From positions 1 through 5,440 of the forward strand of contig CAMOZD010000101.1 in the NCBI GenBank assembly GCA_946630645.1: DNA of 5,440 nucleotides, read 5' to 3'. Below the pieces are notes generated by a model. The model made no database searches. It worked only from the letters and a program-made list of their open reading frames with translations, and was not told where the DNA came from. This DNA comes from an uncultured Lachnospiraceae bacterium. Lineage in GTDB: Bacteria; Bacillota; Clostridia; Lachnospirales; Lachnospiraceae. Each line of letters opens with the position of its first letter. Positions within the stretch are counted from its first letter, which is position 1. The position numbers and the translations under genes are program-made. Below are positions 1 through 5,440 of this stretch, one piece after another.

Positions 1-2
1 GA

Positions 3-134
3 CAAGCCGGGGCACAGGCTGTTAAAGGCCTTTTATCCGCGCCGCTGGAGGCCGGATCTGCCTTCAGAGATATCCATGCGTCTGCTGATGCTTTTTGGAA
101 GGATCTGAATCCTGCCGGCTGGAATGACCGGTAA
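3..134 (+). CDS. 3' end of an unidentified upstream gene (partial)
   Basis: The frame starting at base 3 is open from the window edge to a TAA at 132-134 and gives 43 residues ending in FWKDLNPAGWNDR. I prefer it because its codons start with a purine, mostly G, about 60% of the time, as coding frames usually do. The competing frame from base 1 (open to a TGA at 106-108, ending MRLLMLFGRI) has few purine-first codons, although its third positions are richer in GC. The third forward frame stops at once. No motif is recognisable in either candidate, so no function is proposed. Its position directly before rmlC, 44 bases from that start, suggests membership of the same polysaccharide operon. The frame choice is an inference. 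Confidence 0.45.
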   Translation, partial: QAGAQAVKGLLSAPLEAGSAFRDIHASADAFWKDLNPAGWNDR

Positions 135-178
135 AAGATTATTATCATCATAACTATTTAAGACAGGAGTGAAAAATT

Positions 179-775
179 ATGGGACAGATTAAAGTTGAAA
201 AAAATGCCGGTGGTATAGAGGGTCTCTGTGTCATTGAGACAGCAGTCCACGGTGATGAGAGAGGATATTTTACCGAGACTTATAATCAGAGAGATATGGA
301 GGAGGAAGGCCTTACTATGGTCTTCGTCCAGGACAACCAGTCTTCATCAGTGAAGGGAGTCCTGCGGGGCCTGCACTTCCAGAAGGAATATCCCCAGGGT
401 AAGCTGGTGCGCGTTGTAAGAGGAACTGTTTTTGATGTGGCAGTAGACCTGAGGCCGGGCAGTAGTACTTATGGGAAATGGCACGGGGAGATTCTTTCCG
501 AAAAGAATAAAAAGCAGTTTTATATACCCGAAGGATTTGCCCATGGTTTTCTTGTCCTGTCTGACATGGCTGAATTCTGTTATAAATGTACAGATTTTTA
601 CCATCCTGGTGACGAGGGCGGCCTGGCCTGGAATGACCCGGATATCGGGATCCAGTGGCCCCAGGTGACCGGTTCCTACCAGGGGACTGCCTCGGCCCAG
701 GGCTATCAGCTTGAGGACGGGACTGCCCTGACCCTCAGCGAAAAGGACCAGAAATGGCCTGGTCTTAATGGTTGA
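179..775 (+). CDS. rfbC (rmlC): dTDP-4-dehydrorhamnose 3,5-epimerase RmlC
   Basis: This cytoplasmic enzyme epimerises C3 and C5 of dTDP-4-keto-6-deoxyglucose, the third step towards dTDP-L-rhamnose. The 198-residue cupin protein shows the family landmarks in order: GDERGYF (25-31), FVQDNQSS (49-56), VLRGLHFQ (61-68) with the catalytic His66, QGKLVRVVRG (73-82), FDVAVDLRPGS (85-95), IPEGFAHGF (116-124), the catalytic Tyr135 in EFCYKCTDFY, WNDPDIGIQWP (151-161), and LSEKD (186-190), whose Asp190 matches the Asp partner of the catalytic His in Salmonella RmlC. A stretch of about 25 residues between the WP motif and LSEKD is longer than in the enterobacterial protein, as I recall for Firmicute versions. 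AGGAG at 165-169 lies nine bases before the ATG. The protein ends at WPGLNG, slightly short of the usual tail, where the repeat region begins. The rmlA, rmlB and rmlD partners are not in the window. Confidence 0.96.
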   Translation: MGQIKVEKNAGGIEGLCVIETAVHGDERGYFTETYNQRDMEEEGLTMVFVQDNQSSSVKGVLRGLHFQKEYPQGKLVRVVRGTVFDVAVDLRPGSSTYGKWHGEILSEKNKKQFYIPEGFAHGFLVLSDMAEFCYKCTDFYHPGDEGGLAWNDPDIGIQWPQVTGSYQGTASAQGYQLEDGTALTLSEKDQKWPGLNG

Positions 776-784
776 AAAAACCTG

Positions 785-967
785 TGAAAGCGGAAAGGGA
801 CCCACTGACCGGAAGCCCTCTCTGAAAGCGGAAAGGGACCCGCTGACCGGAAGCCCTCTTTGAAACCGGAAAGGGACCTGCTGACCGGAAGTCCTCTTTG
901 AAACCGGAAAGGGACCTGCGAAAGCAAAAAAGGGTCTGCTGACCGGACGAGACTTTTGAAACCGGAA
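785..967. repeat. 38-bp tandem repeat array with bipartite (20+18 bp) units
   Basis: Units lie at 785-822, 823-860 and 861-898, followed by a half unit at 899-918, a diverged full-length unit at 919-956 and an 11-base start of a further unit at 957-967. Units 1 and 2 agree at 36 of 38 positions and units 2 and 3 at 35 of 38. The half unit matches the first 20 bases of unit 3 exactly. The diverged unit matches unit 3 at about 25 of 38 positions. Half A of unit 3 reads tgaaaccggaaagggacctg and half B reads ctgaccggaagtcctctt. Both halves contain ACCGGAA in this unit, so the 38-mer may descend from an older duplication of a shorter element. There are no unique spacers between units, so it is not a CRISPR array. 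Its function is unknown. It could be a variable-number repeat or a structured leader of the GT4 message. Confidence 0.93.
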
Positions 968-1041
968 CTGGCAGTCCGTCCCGGAGTTTAGTACCGGAAG
1001 ATGGTGGATCTGCCGTCCGGGAGAAAAGAAGGCCTGTTTCC

Positions 1042-1046
1042 AGGAG
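1042..1046 (+). promoter_or_regulatory. Ribosome binding site that fixes the GT4 start
   Basis: AGGAG lies eight bases before the ATG at 1055 and is followed by an A-rich spacer. The in-frame ATG further upstream at 1001 has only GGAAG directly touching it, with no workable spacing, so the extra 18 N-terminal residues from that start are unlikely to be made. The 1055 start also places the first beta-strand (KVLWISPYAP) at the N-terminus, as expected for a GT-B enzyme. Confidence 0.85.
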
Positions 1047-1054
1047 ATAAAAAA

Positions 1055-2272
1055 ATGACTGAAAAAAGAAAAGTCCTGTGGATCTCTCCCTACGCCCCCT
1101 ATGATAAGGTGGCCCATGCAGGAGGGAAAAACCACAATTTTTATGTGAAATATTTTCAGGCAAAAGGAATGTTTGACATCTGTCTGCTTACCCTCTGCCA
1201 GACTGCTGAACTGAGCAAGCTGGATCTGGAGGATTATGGGATCACCGGGCATGTGAGAGTCACAGACAGGCCAGGCCTCCCCATGGTAAAGCGTTATGCC
1301 CTGGGAGCCTGTTCCCGTTTCAACCCTTCCGATGCCTGGGGAGGTCTTCATATCCATTATGAGCGGATGGAACTGGCCGGCATGGTCCGGGAATATTATG
1401 AGTCTGGTGAGAAGCCGGACATTGTCATACTCCAGTGGACCATCAGCGTCATGCTGGCAGAGCAGGTAAAAAAATATTTTCCCAAGGCCAGGCTGGTCTG
1501 CATTGAGGAAGATGTCTTTTTTATCAATTATCTGAGAAGATGGAAGAATGCAGGGAACCTTATTTTACGTTCTTACTGGAAGACCCACTACAAAAAGCTC
1601 AGGGCCGCTGAACTACATATGCTTTCCCTGGCTGACCTGATAGTGACCAATAATCCCAAGGACACGGAAGTACTTAGAAAATGCGGTTTTCCTATGGACA
1701 GGCTTTTCACTTCGGTAGTTTATTTTGACAATTATTCCCAGGTCCGGAGGCCGGATCCCTGCCGCAGCCGGGATATTCTCTTTTTCGGAGCCATGTCCCG
1801 GGAGGAGAATTACAAGAGTGCCCTGTGGTTTATCCGCGAGGTTATGCCCCTGATCAGGGACCTGGACTGCCGCTTTGTCGTAGTGGGCAGCCAACCTCAT
1901 GAATCCCTGCTCAAACAGCGCAGTGACCAGGTGGAGGTAACCGGTTTTGTGGATTCCGTGGAGCCTTATTTTGAGAGCTGCCTGTGTATGGCATCTCCCC
2001 TTGTAGGGGGAGCCGGAATTAAAGTAAAGATTCTGGAAGCTCTGTCGGCCGGTGTTCCGGTCCTGACCAACCATATCGGAATCGAGGGGATCCCGGCCCG
2101 GGACGGCCGGGATTACTATCACTGTGAGACTGCAAAAGACTATGAGACCCGGATTCGCCAGCTGCTGGCTGACCCGGATAGCGGCCGGGCCCTGTCCCGG
2201 GCTGCCAGTTCTTTTATCGCCGGTCATTATGACCTGGCCCACACACTGGATCAGCTGATCTCGCGCCTGTAA
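1055..2272 (+). CDS. GT4-type (GT-B fold) glycosyltransferase
   Basis: This protein of 405 residues probably transfers a sugar from a nucleotide-sugar donor to a lipid-linked polysaccharide precursor at the cytoplasmic face of the membrane. The N-terminal Rossmann half begins KVLWISPYAPYDK with a glycine loop, HAGGKNHNF (21-29). LADLIVTNNPKD (192-203) is the strand-turn of the acceptor domain. The C-terminal donor-binding half has ILFFGAMSREENYKSALWF (241-259), FVVVGSQP (274-281), VTGFVDSVEPYF (295-306) and PLVGGAGIKVKILEALSAG (315-333). Glu328 matches the second Glu of the GT4 E-x7-E motif. The first is replaced by the GGAGIKVK loop, which is common in the Glyco_trans_1_4 subgroup. No signal peptide or membrane span is evident. 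Donor and acceptor cannot be read from sequence. The neighbouring rmlC makes rhamnose one candidate, but that is inference. The gene follows the repeat array and ends 49 bases before wzm. Confidence 0.9.
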   Translation: MTEKRKVLWISPYAPYDKVAHAGGKNHNFYVKYFQAKGMFDICLLTLCQTAELSKLDLEDYGITGHVRVTDRPGLPMVKRYALGACSRFNPSDAWGGLHIHYERMELAGMVREYYESGEKPDIVILQWTISVMLAEQVKKYFPKARLVCIEEDVFFINYLRRWKNAGNLILRSYWKTHYKKLRAAELHMLSLADLIVTNNPKDTEVLRKCGFPMDRLFTSVVYFDNYSQVRRPDPCRSRDILFFGAMSREENYKSALWFIREVMPLIRDLDCRFVVVGSQPHESLLKQRSDQVEVTGFVDSVEPYFESCLCMASPLVGGAGIKVKILEALSAGVPVLTNHIGIEGIPARDGRDYYHCETAKDYETRIRQLLADPDSGRALSRAASSFIAGHYDLAHTLDQLISRL

Positions 2273-2321
2273 TGTCCCTTTATTAAAAAGAAACAATCTA
2301 ATTTCGGAGGCAGTAAAAACC

Positions 2322-3098
2322 ATGGTTCAAAGAATGAAGGAAATCTATGAATACAGGGATATGATATACAGTCTGGTGCGCAGGGAGCTGAGAGGCCGCT
2401 ACCAGAAGTCTGTTCTGGGCATGCTGTGGACCTTTATCAATCCATTTTTCCAGATATTGATCTATACTCTTGTATTCACCCTTATTTTCCCGAGCAGTAT
2501 TGAGAACTACTACATTTACCTGATGACAGGTATCATACCCTGGACCTTTTTTTCTGAGGCCCTGGGTCAGGGAGCCGGCAGTATCGTGGGTAATGCGGAC
2601 ATGACAAAAAAGATCTATTTTCCCAGGGAAGTGCTGACGATCTCCTCAGTGACAGCCAAGTTTGTTAATATGCTGCTGGGCTTTATCGTCATTTTTATTT
2701 TTCTGATATTTTCTCCGGTGGGTATCAGTGCCCACATCCTTTTTCTGCCGGTGATTTTCATCGCGGAATATATGATAGCCCTGGGTTTTACCCTTATGTT
2801 TGCTTCCATAACTGTCTATTTGCGGGATATGGAGTACATTGTAAATGTTCTGCTTATGGCCTGGATCTGGGGTACACCTATTATGTATGATATCTCCCTG
2901 GTACCGGCCCCTCTGCAGAAGATTCTGCTGCTTAATCCTATGACTTCAGTTATCGTGTCATATCATGACCTGCTTTATTATCATGCCTTGCCTGGCGTGC
3001 TGACCGTCATCATGCTCTATGTTGTCGGCCTGGTCCTCCTTCTTTTGGGAGAGACTGTTTTCGTCCGCCTGGAAGGTAACTTTGCGGAGGAATTATAA
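2322..3098 (+). CDS. wzm: Polysaccharide ABC exporter permease (Wzm/TagG type, ABC-2 family)
   Basis: This 258-residue integral membrane protein forms the channel half of an ABC exporter for lipid-linked polysaccharide. Residues 10-30 (YRDMIYSLVRRELRGRYQKS) form the amphipathic interface helix typical of the family, followed by VLGMLWTFINPFFQ (31-44). Hydrophobic segments suggest six membrane spans, at about 33-57, 63-82, 104-132, 137-163, 172-190 and 225-245. KKIYFPREVL (96-105) matches the conserved cytoplasmic loop that contacts the ATPase, and LNPMTSVIVSYHDLLY (204-219) matches the conserved LNP segment before the last span. GGAGG at 2306-2310 lies 11 bases before this ATG. The in-frame ATG at 2334 is too far from that site. 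The stop codon overlaps the start of the ATPase gene, as expected for subunits made in fixed ratio. TagG of wall teichoic acid export is related, but the Wzt-type partner favours polysaccharide. Confidence 0.93.
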   Translation: MVQRMKEIYEYRDMIYSLVRRELRGRYQKSVLGMLWTFINPFFQILIYTLVFTLIFPSSIENYYIYLMTGIIPWTFFSEALGQGAGSIVGNADMTKKIYFPREVLTISSVTAKFVNMLLGFIVIFIFLIFSPVGISAHILFLPVIFIAEYMIALGFTLMFASITVYLRDMEYIVNVLLMAWIWGTPIMYDISLVPAPLQKILLLNPMTSVIVSYHDLLYYHALPGVLTVIMLYVVGLVLLLLGETVFVRLEGNFAEEL

Positions 3099-4426
3099 TG
3101 AATCCAGAAAATGCAATAGAAGTCCGCGACGTCCGAAAATATTTTAAAGTATATCTGGACAAAGGACATATGCTGCGGGAGCGGGTGATTCATTTCAGCC
3201 GCAATAAATATGAGAAAAGAGAAGTATTAAAAGGCATCAGTTTTGATGTGAAAAAAGGTGAGTCTGTCGGCCTGATCGGCAAGAACGGGTGCGGCAAGAG
3301 TACAACCTTAAAAATGTTGACTAAAATTCTCCGTCCCAATGCGGGAACCATAGAAACAAAGGGCCGGGTCTGCAGCCTGATTGAGCTGGGCGCAGGCTTC
3401 CATCCGGATATGAGCGGCCGGGAAAATATCTATATTAACGCGTCTATTTTCGGCATAAAGGCAAAAGAGGTGGACCGGAGACTTAATGATATTATCCGTT
3501 TCTCTGAGCTGGAGGATTTTATTGACAATCCTGTCAGGACCTATTCCTCGGGAATGTACATGAGACTGGCATTTTCTGTCGCCATCAATGTGGATGCGGA
3601 TATCCTGCTGATCGATGAGATTCTGGCTGTCGGTGATAATGCCTTCCAGACCAAGTGCTTCAACAAGCTCAAAAGCCTTAAAGACCAGGGAACTACCATT
3701 GTGATTGTTTCCCATGCTCTGGGACAGGTGGAGAAACTTTGTGATAAGGCAGTCTGGATCGAGAAAGGCCTCATCCGTAAAATCGGCCCGGCCCGCAAGG
3801 TCTGCAGCGAGTATCTGGATGTGATGGAGAAGGAAAGAATTGCCAGGGCGGAAGTGGAATACCGCATGCTCATGGAAGAGGCCAATACGGTTGCTGCTGG
3901 TGCGGCGGATGAGGAAGAGCAGGAGAAAATCCAGGCTAGAGTCAGGAGTGGCAGCTACCGGACTCTCTCTTTCCAGTGCGGTCCCGATGCCCGCAGGGAA
4001 GGGAGCGGAGAGGTCCGTTTTACAAGTATTAATGTCTATAATTCCCGGGGTGACAAGACCCTGGATTTCAATATCAATGATTCCTTAATAATCGAGATGG
4101 AGTACGAGAGTGATCTGGATGGTGCCCTGGGTAACTTCTCTGTTAATTTTACCCGGAGTGACTGGGTATATTGTTATGGTACGACATCAAAGCTGCAGAC
4201 CGGGGAGTTTATCCCTCTGGGCAAAAAAGGCAGAGTGAGGTTTGAAATTGATGCTCTCAAGCTTTTAGCTGATAAATATTATATCGATCTGAGGATCCAC
4301 GGTACCGGCAAAGATGTCTATGACTGCATCTTCAGTATGTTTGAGATCCGGATTATCAATCCTGAAGACGAGCCTAAGGAATCGGGTATCGTGATGATGG
4401 ACTGCAGCTGGAAAGTGGAAGAGTAA
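3098..4426 (+). CDS. wzt: Polysaccharide ABC exporter ATPase with C-terminal carbohydrate-binding domain (Wzt)
   Basis: The 442-residue protein powers export of the polymer through the adjacent permease. The nucleotide-binding domain covers about residues 5-240: Walker A GKNGCGKST (61-69), the family-specific LIELGAGFHPDMSGREN (94-110), signature YSSGMYMRL (149-157), Walker B ILLIDE (169-174) with Glu174 as catalytic base, the D-loop region LAVGD (176-180), and the switch His206 in IVSHALGQ. A charged, probably helical linker (about 243-285, rich in Glu, Arg and Ala) leads to a beta-rich domain (about 286-442; EVRFTSINVYNSRGDK, DSLIIEMEYES, YYIDLRIHG) resembling the Wzt C-terminal domain. In O9a-type systems that domain binds the modified chain end. 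The start overlaps the wzm stop as TAATG, with GGAGG seven bases upstream (3086-3090), so translation is likely coupled. All catalytic motifs are intact. What sugar the C-terminal domain recognises is not visible. Confidence 0.95.
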   Translation: MNPENAIEVRDVRKYFKVYLDKGHMLRERVIHFSRNKYEKREVLKGISFDVKKGESVGLIGKNGCGKSTTLKMLTKILRPNAGTIETKGRVCSLIELGAGFHPDMSGRENIYINASIFGIKAKEVDRRLNDIIRFSELEDFIDNPVRTYSSGMYMRLAFSVAINVDADILLIDEILAVGDNAFQTKCFNKLKSLKDQGTTIVIVSHALGQVEKLCDKAVWIEKGLIRKIGPARKVCSEYLDVMEKERIARAEVEYRMLMEEANTVAAGAADEEEQEKIQARVRSGSYRTLSFQCGPDARREGSGEVRFTSINVYNSRGDKTLDFNINDSLIIEMEYESDLDGALGNFSVNFTRSDWVYCYGTTSKLQTGEFIPLGKKGRVRFEIDALKLLADKYYIDLRIHGTGKDVYDCIFSMFEIRIINPEDEPKESGIVMMDCSWKVEE

Positions 4427-4447
4427 GAGAGGAGTTGAGACTGATTC

Positions 4448-5431
4448 ATGGGCAAGAAGAACAATAAAATGCTGGATACCGCCCTCTGGCTTCCCAGGAA
4501 AATCGGAGCCTTCGGTGTAATGATGACACATGTCAACCCCACTGTGCTGCGGGTGGCCTGCGGCTATGTGAAGGAAGAGGGGTTCTATGGGGCCTACCGC
4601 CACCTGATGAGGGATTACAATAAGGGAGTCAGCGTAAAGACCGAGGTCATCGTTGACAAGAGGGCCTTTAAAAAGATCAAGGATTTCGACAGCCTGCAGA
4701 CGGTCAAAATCCCCTACCGCAATAAGCCCCTGGTCTCTATTATTATCCCGGCCTACAACCAGTTTAACTATACCTATTACTGTATCCGGTCTATTATCAA
4801 GTTTTCAAAGGGAATCGATTATGAGATCATTCTCGCTGATGACTGTTCCACTGACTACACCTGCCGGATAAAGGAAAAGGTGAAAAATATCGTCGTATCC
4901 CGGACCGATGAGAATATGCTTTTCCTGAGGAACTGCAACCACGCGGCAAAGGAAGCGAGAGGTAAATACCTGCTCTTCTTAAATAATGACACCCAGGTGC
5001 AGCCCGGCTGGCTAAAGCCCCTGGTTGACCTGATGGAAGCGGATCCTTCCGCAGGCATGACCGGGTCCAAGCTGCTTTTCGATGACGGCGCCCTCCAGGA
5101 GGCAGGCGGCATCATCTGGAAGGATGCCAGCGGCTGGAATTTCGGCAGGGAGGACGATCCCCAGAAGCCGGACTACAATTATGTAAAAGAGGTGGACTAT
5201 ATTTCCGGTGCCGCCATCATGGTCCGCCGTGACCTCTGGGAGGAGATTGGCGGTTTTGATGATTACTTTGCCCCGGCCTATTATGAAGATTCAGACCTGG
5301 CCTTTACGGTGAGGGAGATGGGCTATAAGGTTCTTTACCAGCCCCTGTCAGTGGTTGTTCATTTTGAGGGACGGTCCAACGGTATTGACCTTACCAGCGG
5401 GGTTAAAAAGAACCAGGTCATTAATCAGTAA
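4448..5431 (+). CDS. GT2 family (GT-A fold) glycosyltransferase, apparently cut short by a stop
   Basis: The 327 residues before the stop contain one complete GT-A catalytic domain after an N-terminal extension of about 90 residues (GYVKEEGFYGAYRHLMRDY, 39-57, is helical). Motifs are PLVSIIIPAYNQ (94-105), EIILADDCSTD (126-136), YLLFLNNDTQVQPGW (174-188) with the NND metal-binding triad at 179-181, VDYISGAAIMVRRD (249-262), FDDYFAPAYYEDSDLAFTVRE (270-290) with the catalytic-region Glu280-Asp281, and VVVHFEGRSNGIDLTSG (302-318). It probably adds a sugar to the polymer exported by Wzm/Wzt. The start is the only choice, because an in-frame TGA lies two codons upstream. AGGAG at 4430-4434 sits 13 bases away, which is long and may weaken initiation. 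The frame ends at NQ-TAA, where relatives as I recall them continue NQ-K-KF, and the codons after the stop read KFV. Large multidomain relatives are common, so more protein may have followed. Confidence 0.9.
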   Translation: MGKKNNKMLDTALWLPRKIGAFGVMMTHVNPTVLRVACGYVKEEGFYGAYRHLMRDYNKGVSVKTEVIVDKRAFKKIKDFDSLQTVKIPYRNKPLVSIIIPAYNQFNYTYYCIRSIIKFSKGIDYEIILADDCSTDYTCRIKEKVKNIVVSRTDENMLFLRNCNHAAKEARGKYLLFLNNDTQVQPGWLKPLVDLMEADPSAGMTGSKLLFDDGALQEAGGIIWKDASGWNFGREDDPQKPDYNYVKEVDYISGAAIMVRRDLWEEIGGFDDYFAPAYYEDSDLAFTVREMGYKVLYQPLSVVVHFEGRSNGIDLTSGVKKNQVINQ

Positions 5432-5440
5432 AAGTTTGTA

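Larger units (their letters stand above)
776..1054. other. Intergenic gap filled mainly by a repeat array
   Basis: This 279-base gap separates rmlC from the GT4 gene, whereas the other joints in the window are 49, -1 and 21 bases. Bases 785-967 are tandem repeats, described separately. The remainder (about 968-1054) is unique sequence ending in the ribosome site of the next gene. I found no forward gene in it, because the 38-base period shifts the frame at each unit and each complete unit except the divergent fifth begins with TGA. No -35/-10 pair with acceptable spacing and no GC-rich hairpin followed by a T run was seen, so read-through transcription from rmlC is likely. Confidence 0.7.

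Noticed and set aside
785..967. CRISPR array.
   Set aside because: The units are directly contiguous with no unique spacers, there is a half unit, and no cas gene is present in the window.
956..992. Possible promoter with TTGAAA (956-961) and TTTAGT (987-992) upstream of the GT4 gene.
   Set aside because: The spacing is about 25 bases, the -10 match is poor, and TTGAAA is simply part of the repeat, so it recurs without any -10 partner.
1001..1054. Upstream in-frame ATG that would add 18 residues to the GT4 enzyme.
   Set aside because: There is no properly spaced ribosome site before 1001, while the ATG at 1055 has AGGAG at an ideal distance and gives the usual GT-B N-terminus.
347..1357. 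Long open frames on the minus strand across rmlC and the repeat array (up to 336 codons), with repeated FRFQRGLPVSG-like peptides.
   Set aside because: The complement of the repeat unit lacks stop codons, and a 38-base period rotates through all three frames, so every minus frame stays open there by construction. The frames also run antisense through clear genes, and no family motif is present.
2273..2321. Possible terminator or promoter in the AT-rich gap between the GT4 gene and wzm.
   Set aside because: No stable hairpin with a T run and no paired -35/-10 elements are visible. It looks like an ordinary leader with a GGAGG site.
3308..3885. Minus-strand and alternate-frame open reading frames inside wzt and the other main genes.
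   Set aside because: They overlap genes with intact catalytic motifs, lack ribosome sites and show no recognisable protein features.

Overview
The window looks like part of a surface-polysaccharide locus from a Gram-positive, low-to-mid GC bacterium. A Firmicute of the Lachnospiraceae/Clostridia type is my best guess, inferred from the AGGAG/GGAGG ribosome sites in purine-rich leaders, the mixed codon usage with AGA/AGG arginines, and the style of the RmlC and glycosyltransferase proteins. All real genes lie on the + strand and read in one direction, so the window is probably an interior slice of one long operon. No convincing promoter or intrinsic terminator is visible.

Layout: (1) bases 1-134 hold the tail of an upstream gene that I cannot identify. 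(2) 179-775 is rmlC/rfbC, dTDP-4-dehydrorhamnose 3,5-epimerase. (3) 776-1054 is the only sizeable gap. Most of it is a 38-bp tandem repeat array (about 785-967), each unit built from a 20-bp and an 18-bp half. (4) 1055-2272 is a GT4-type (GT-B fold) glycosyltransferase. (5) 2322-3098 is an ABC-2 exporter permease of the Wzm/TagG type. (6) 3098-4426 is its ATPase, Wzt, which overlaps the permease gene by one base and carries a Wzt-type C-terminal carbohydrate-binding domain. (7) 4448-5431 is a GT2 (GT-A fold) glycosyltransferase whose frame stops nine bases before the window ends, apparently inside a motif that normally continues.

Together these genes suggest that a rhamnose-containing polysaccharide is assembled on a lipid carrier at the inner face of the membrane. 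RmlC helps make dTDP-L-rhamnose, and the two glycosyltransferases extend or branch the chain. Wzm/Wzt then export the finished polymer by the ABC-transporter-dependent route, with the Wzt C-terminal domain likely recognising the chain or its end. The gene families are ordinary. The parts that deserve a second look are the intergenic repeat array, the short RmlC C-terminus abutting it, and the probable premature stop in the last gene.
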